In this document: positions 13,801 to 14,404 of the stretch, piece after piece
Layout: every line of letters begins with the position of its first letter
Position numbering within the stretch: the stretch's first letter is position 1
Assembly: GCA_026692885.1 (NCBI GenBank)
Contig: JAPLNJ010000624.1
Coordinates: forward strand, 1 to 14,404
Source of the DNA: Planctomycetota bacterium
GTDB taxonomy: Bacteria > Planctomycetota > Planctomycetia > Pirellulales > Pirellulaceae
Direction of reading: 5' to 3'
DNA: 14,404 nt
Program-made: the position numbers and the translations under genes
The notes under the pieces: generated by a model
The model's database searches: none
Told to the model about the DNA's origin: nothing
Seen by the model: only the letters and a program-made list of their open reading frames with translations

Positions 13801-14404
13801 GGGGACGCGATCCGGAAAGAGTGCTGTGATCAGACGGGAGCAATGCTTCAAACCGTAGGCACAAATAGGATTACGCTTGGGTGCGGGAAAGGCAAGCCCA
13901 CACCGGTGGAAGATGCCGGTGGAAGATGTGCAGCGAACACTGCGGTGATTCGTGCTTGCAGAGATATCCGGGTCCGGATGGGAACGATCGGTCCCCTGAC
14001 GCAGGCCGCAGCCCTCAAACGCCAACTGGCCTTCTCGCCCAGAGCGATGTATGCCGCTAGACTTCATGGAAACCGGCTCCAAACTGTGGGACATCGCCTC
14101 TGGAAAAATGACCGGCGAACTGTGCGCCGGCGATGACGTTTGATCGGCTCCGGACCGTCGTGCCGTCCCGTTCCAGTCGGCCCCCCCAGCTGTTCTGAAT
14201 CAAGCTCCCGGTCTTCGGCCAATACCCATCAGCTCCATAGACGCAAGCGACTGGATGCGGTTTCAATCCTCTCGTGCTCGAGGCAGGTCTTCGGGTTCAT
14301 CCGGGTGAAGCGCGCGCGGACATAAGTCCTGACTAGTTTTACAGCGCCACTTGGCGTGGCAGGAGCGATGTAACAGACCGGAGATTAAGCACTTCCGCCC
14401 CCGC
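13801..14404. other. About 600 bp without a supported gene
   Basis: This stretch lies upstream of the aldolase gene and should hold its promoter, but no clear -35/-10 pair was found. A perfect 13-bp tandem duplication, CCGGTGGAAGATG, occupies 13903-13915 and 13916-13928. A small minus-strand frame at 14057-14266 (69 codons, starting MKPHPVACVYGADGYWP) has no ribosome binding site, weak codon bias and no family I recognise, so I do not call it. Near the right edge GCCAC/GTGGC can form a small stem around a 5-nt loop (about 14346-14360). Confidence 0.5.

Noticed and set aside
12883..14094. Longer 403-residue form of the aldolase
   Set aside because: The extra 98 residues have no family similarity, and the family starts at about the MPKSKLLG methionine at 13800.
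14057..14266. 69-codon minus-strand frame near the right end
   Set aside because: Weak codon bias, no ribosome binding site, no recognised family; noted only as a weak possibility.

Overview
The window looks like a piece of a GC-rich planctomycete-type chromosome. The strongest sign is the very large serine/threonine kinase with a DWG (not DFG) motif, one membrane helix and a long TPR tail. A BNR-repeat secreted enzyme paired with an N-acetylneuraminate-lyase-like aldolase, a UroD-like protein, and many short palindromic intergenic repeats agree with this. The taxonomic call is an inference from gene style; no rRNA or other marker is present.

Layout. (1) 1-1046: a 128-bp paired-hairpin element, then a BcrD/BadG-type ATPase (activator subunit of the benzoyl-CoA reductase / 2-hydroxyacyl-CoA dehydratase family). 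(2) 1211-5324: an island bounded by two 254-bp palindromic elements in opposite orientation. It holds an unknown membrane-anchored protein and an MFS transporter (both minus strand), a second 128-bp paired-hairpin element, and a UroD-like protein (plus strand) whose stop codon lies inside the right-hand element. (3) 5325-11354: a possible orphaned C-terminal coding fragment, a 27-bp tandem repeat with a possible leader ORF, then a TonB-dependent outer-membrane receptor and the TPR kinase, 7 bp apart and surely one transcript. (4) 11355-11462: a convergent junction with a strong GC-rich hairpin. (5) 11463-13800: a minus-strand pair, aldolase then secreted BNR protein, 28 bp apart, suggesting use of a sialic-acid-like or other acidic glycan sugar. 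(6) 13801-14404: no gene I can support.

The most unusual content is in the repeats. Two families occur twice each. The 128-bp family is built like a REPIN (two GTAG-type REP hairpins with complementary loops) inside a further pair of inverted arms. All stems are kept by paired changes between the two copies, and both copies sit just upstream of, and in the same orientation as, enzyme genes. The 254-bp family has a 96-bp core with perfect 32-bp inverted arms that is flipped relative to its outer flanks in one copy. Removing the right-hand 254-bp element would join the UroD-like gene in frame to a 37-codon downstream reading frame, which suggests that the insertion shortened that protein. I see no defence system, CRISPR array, tRNA or rRNA.
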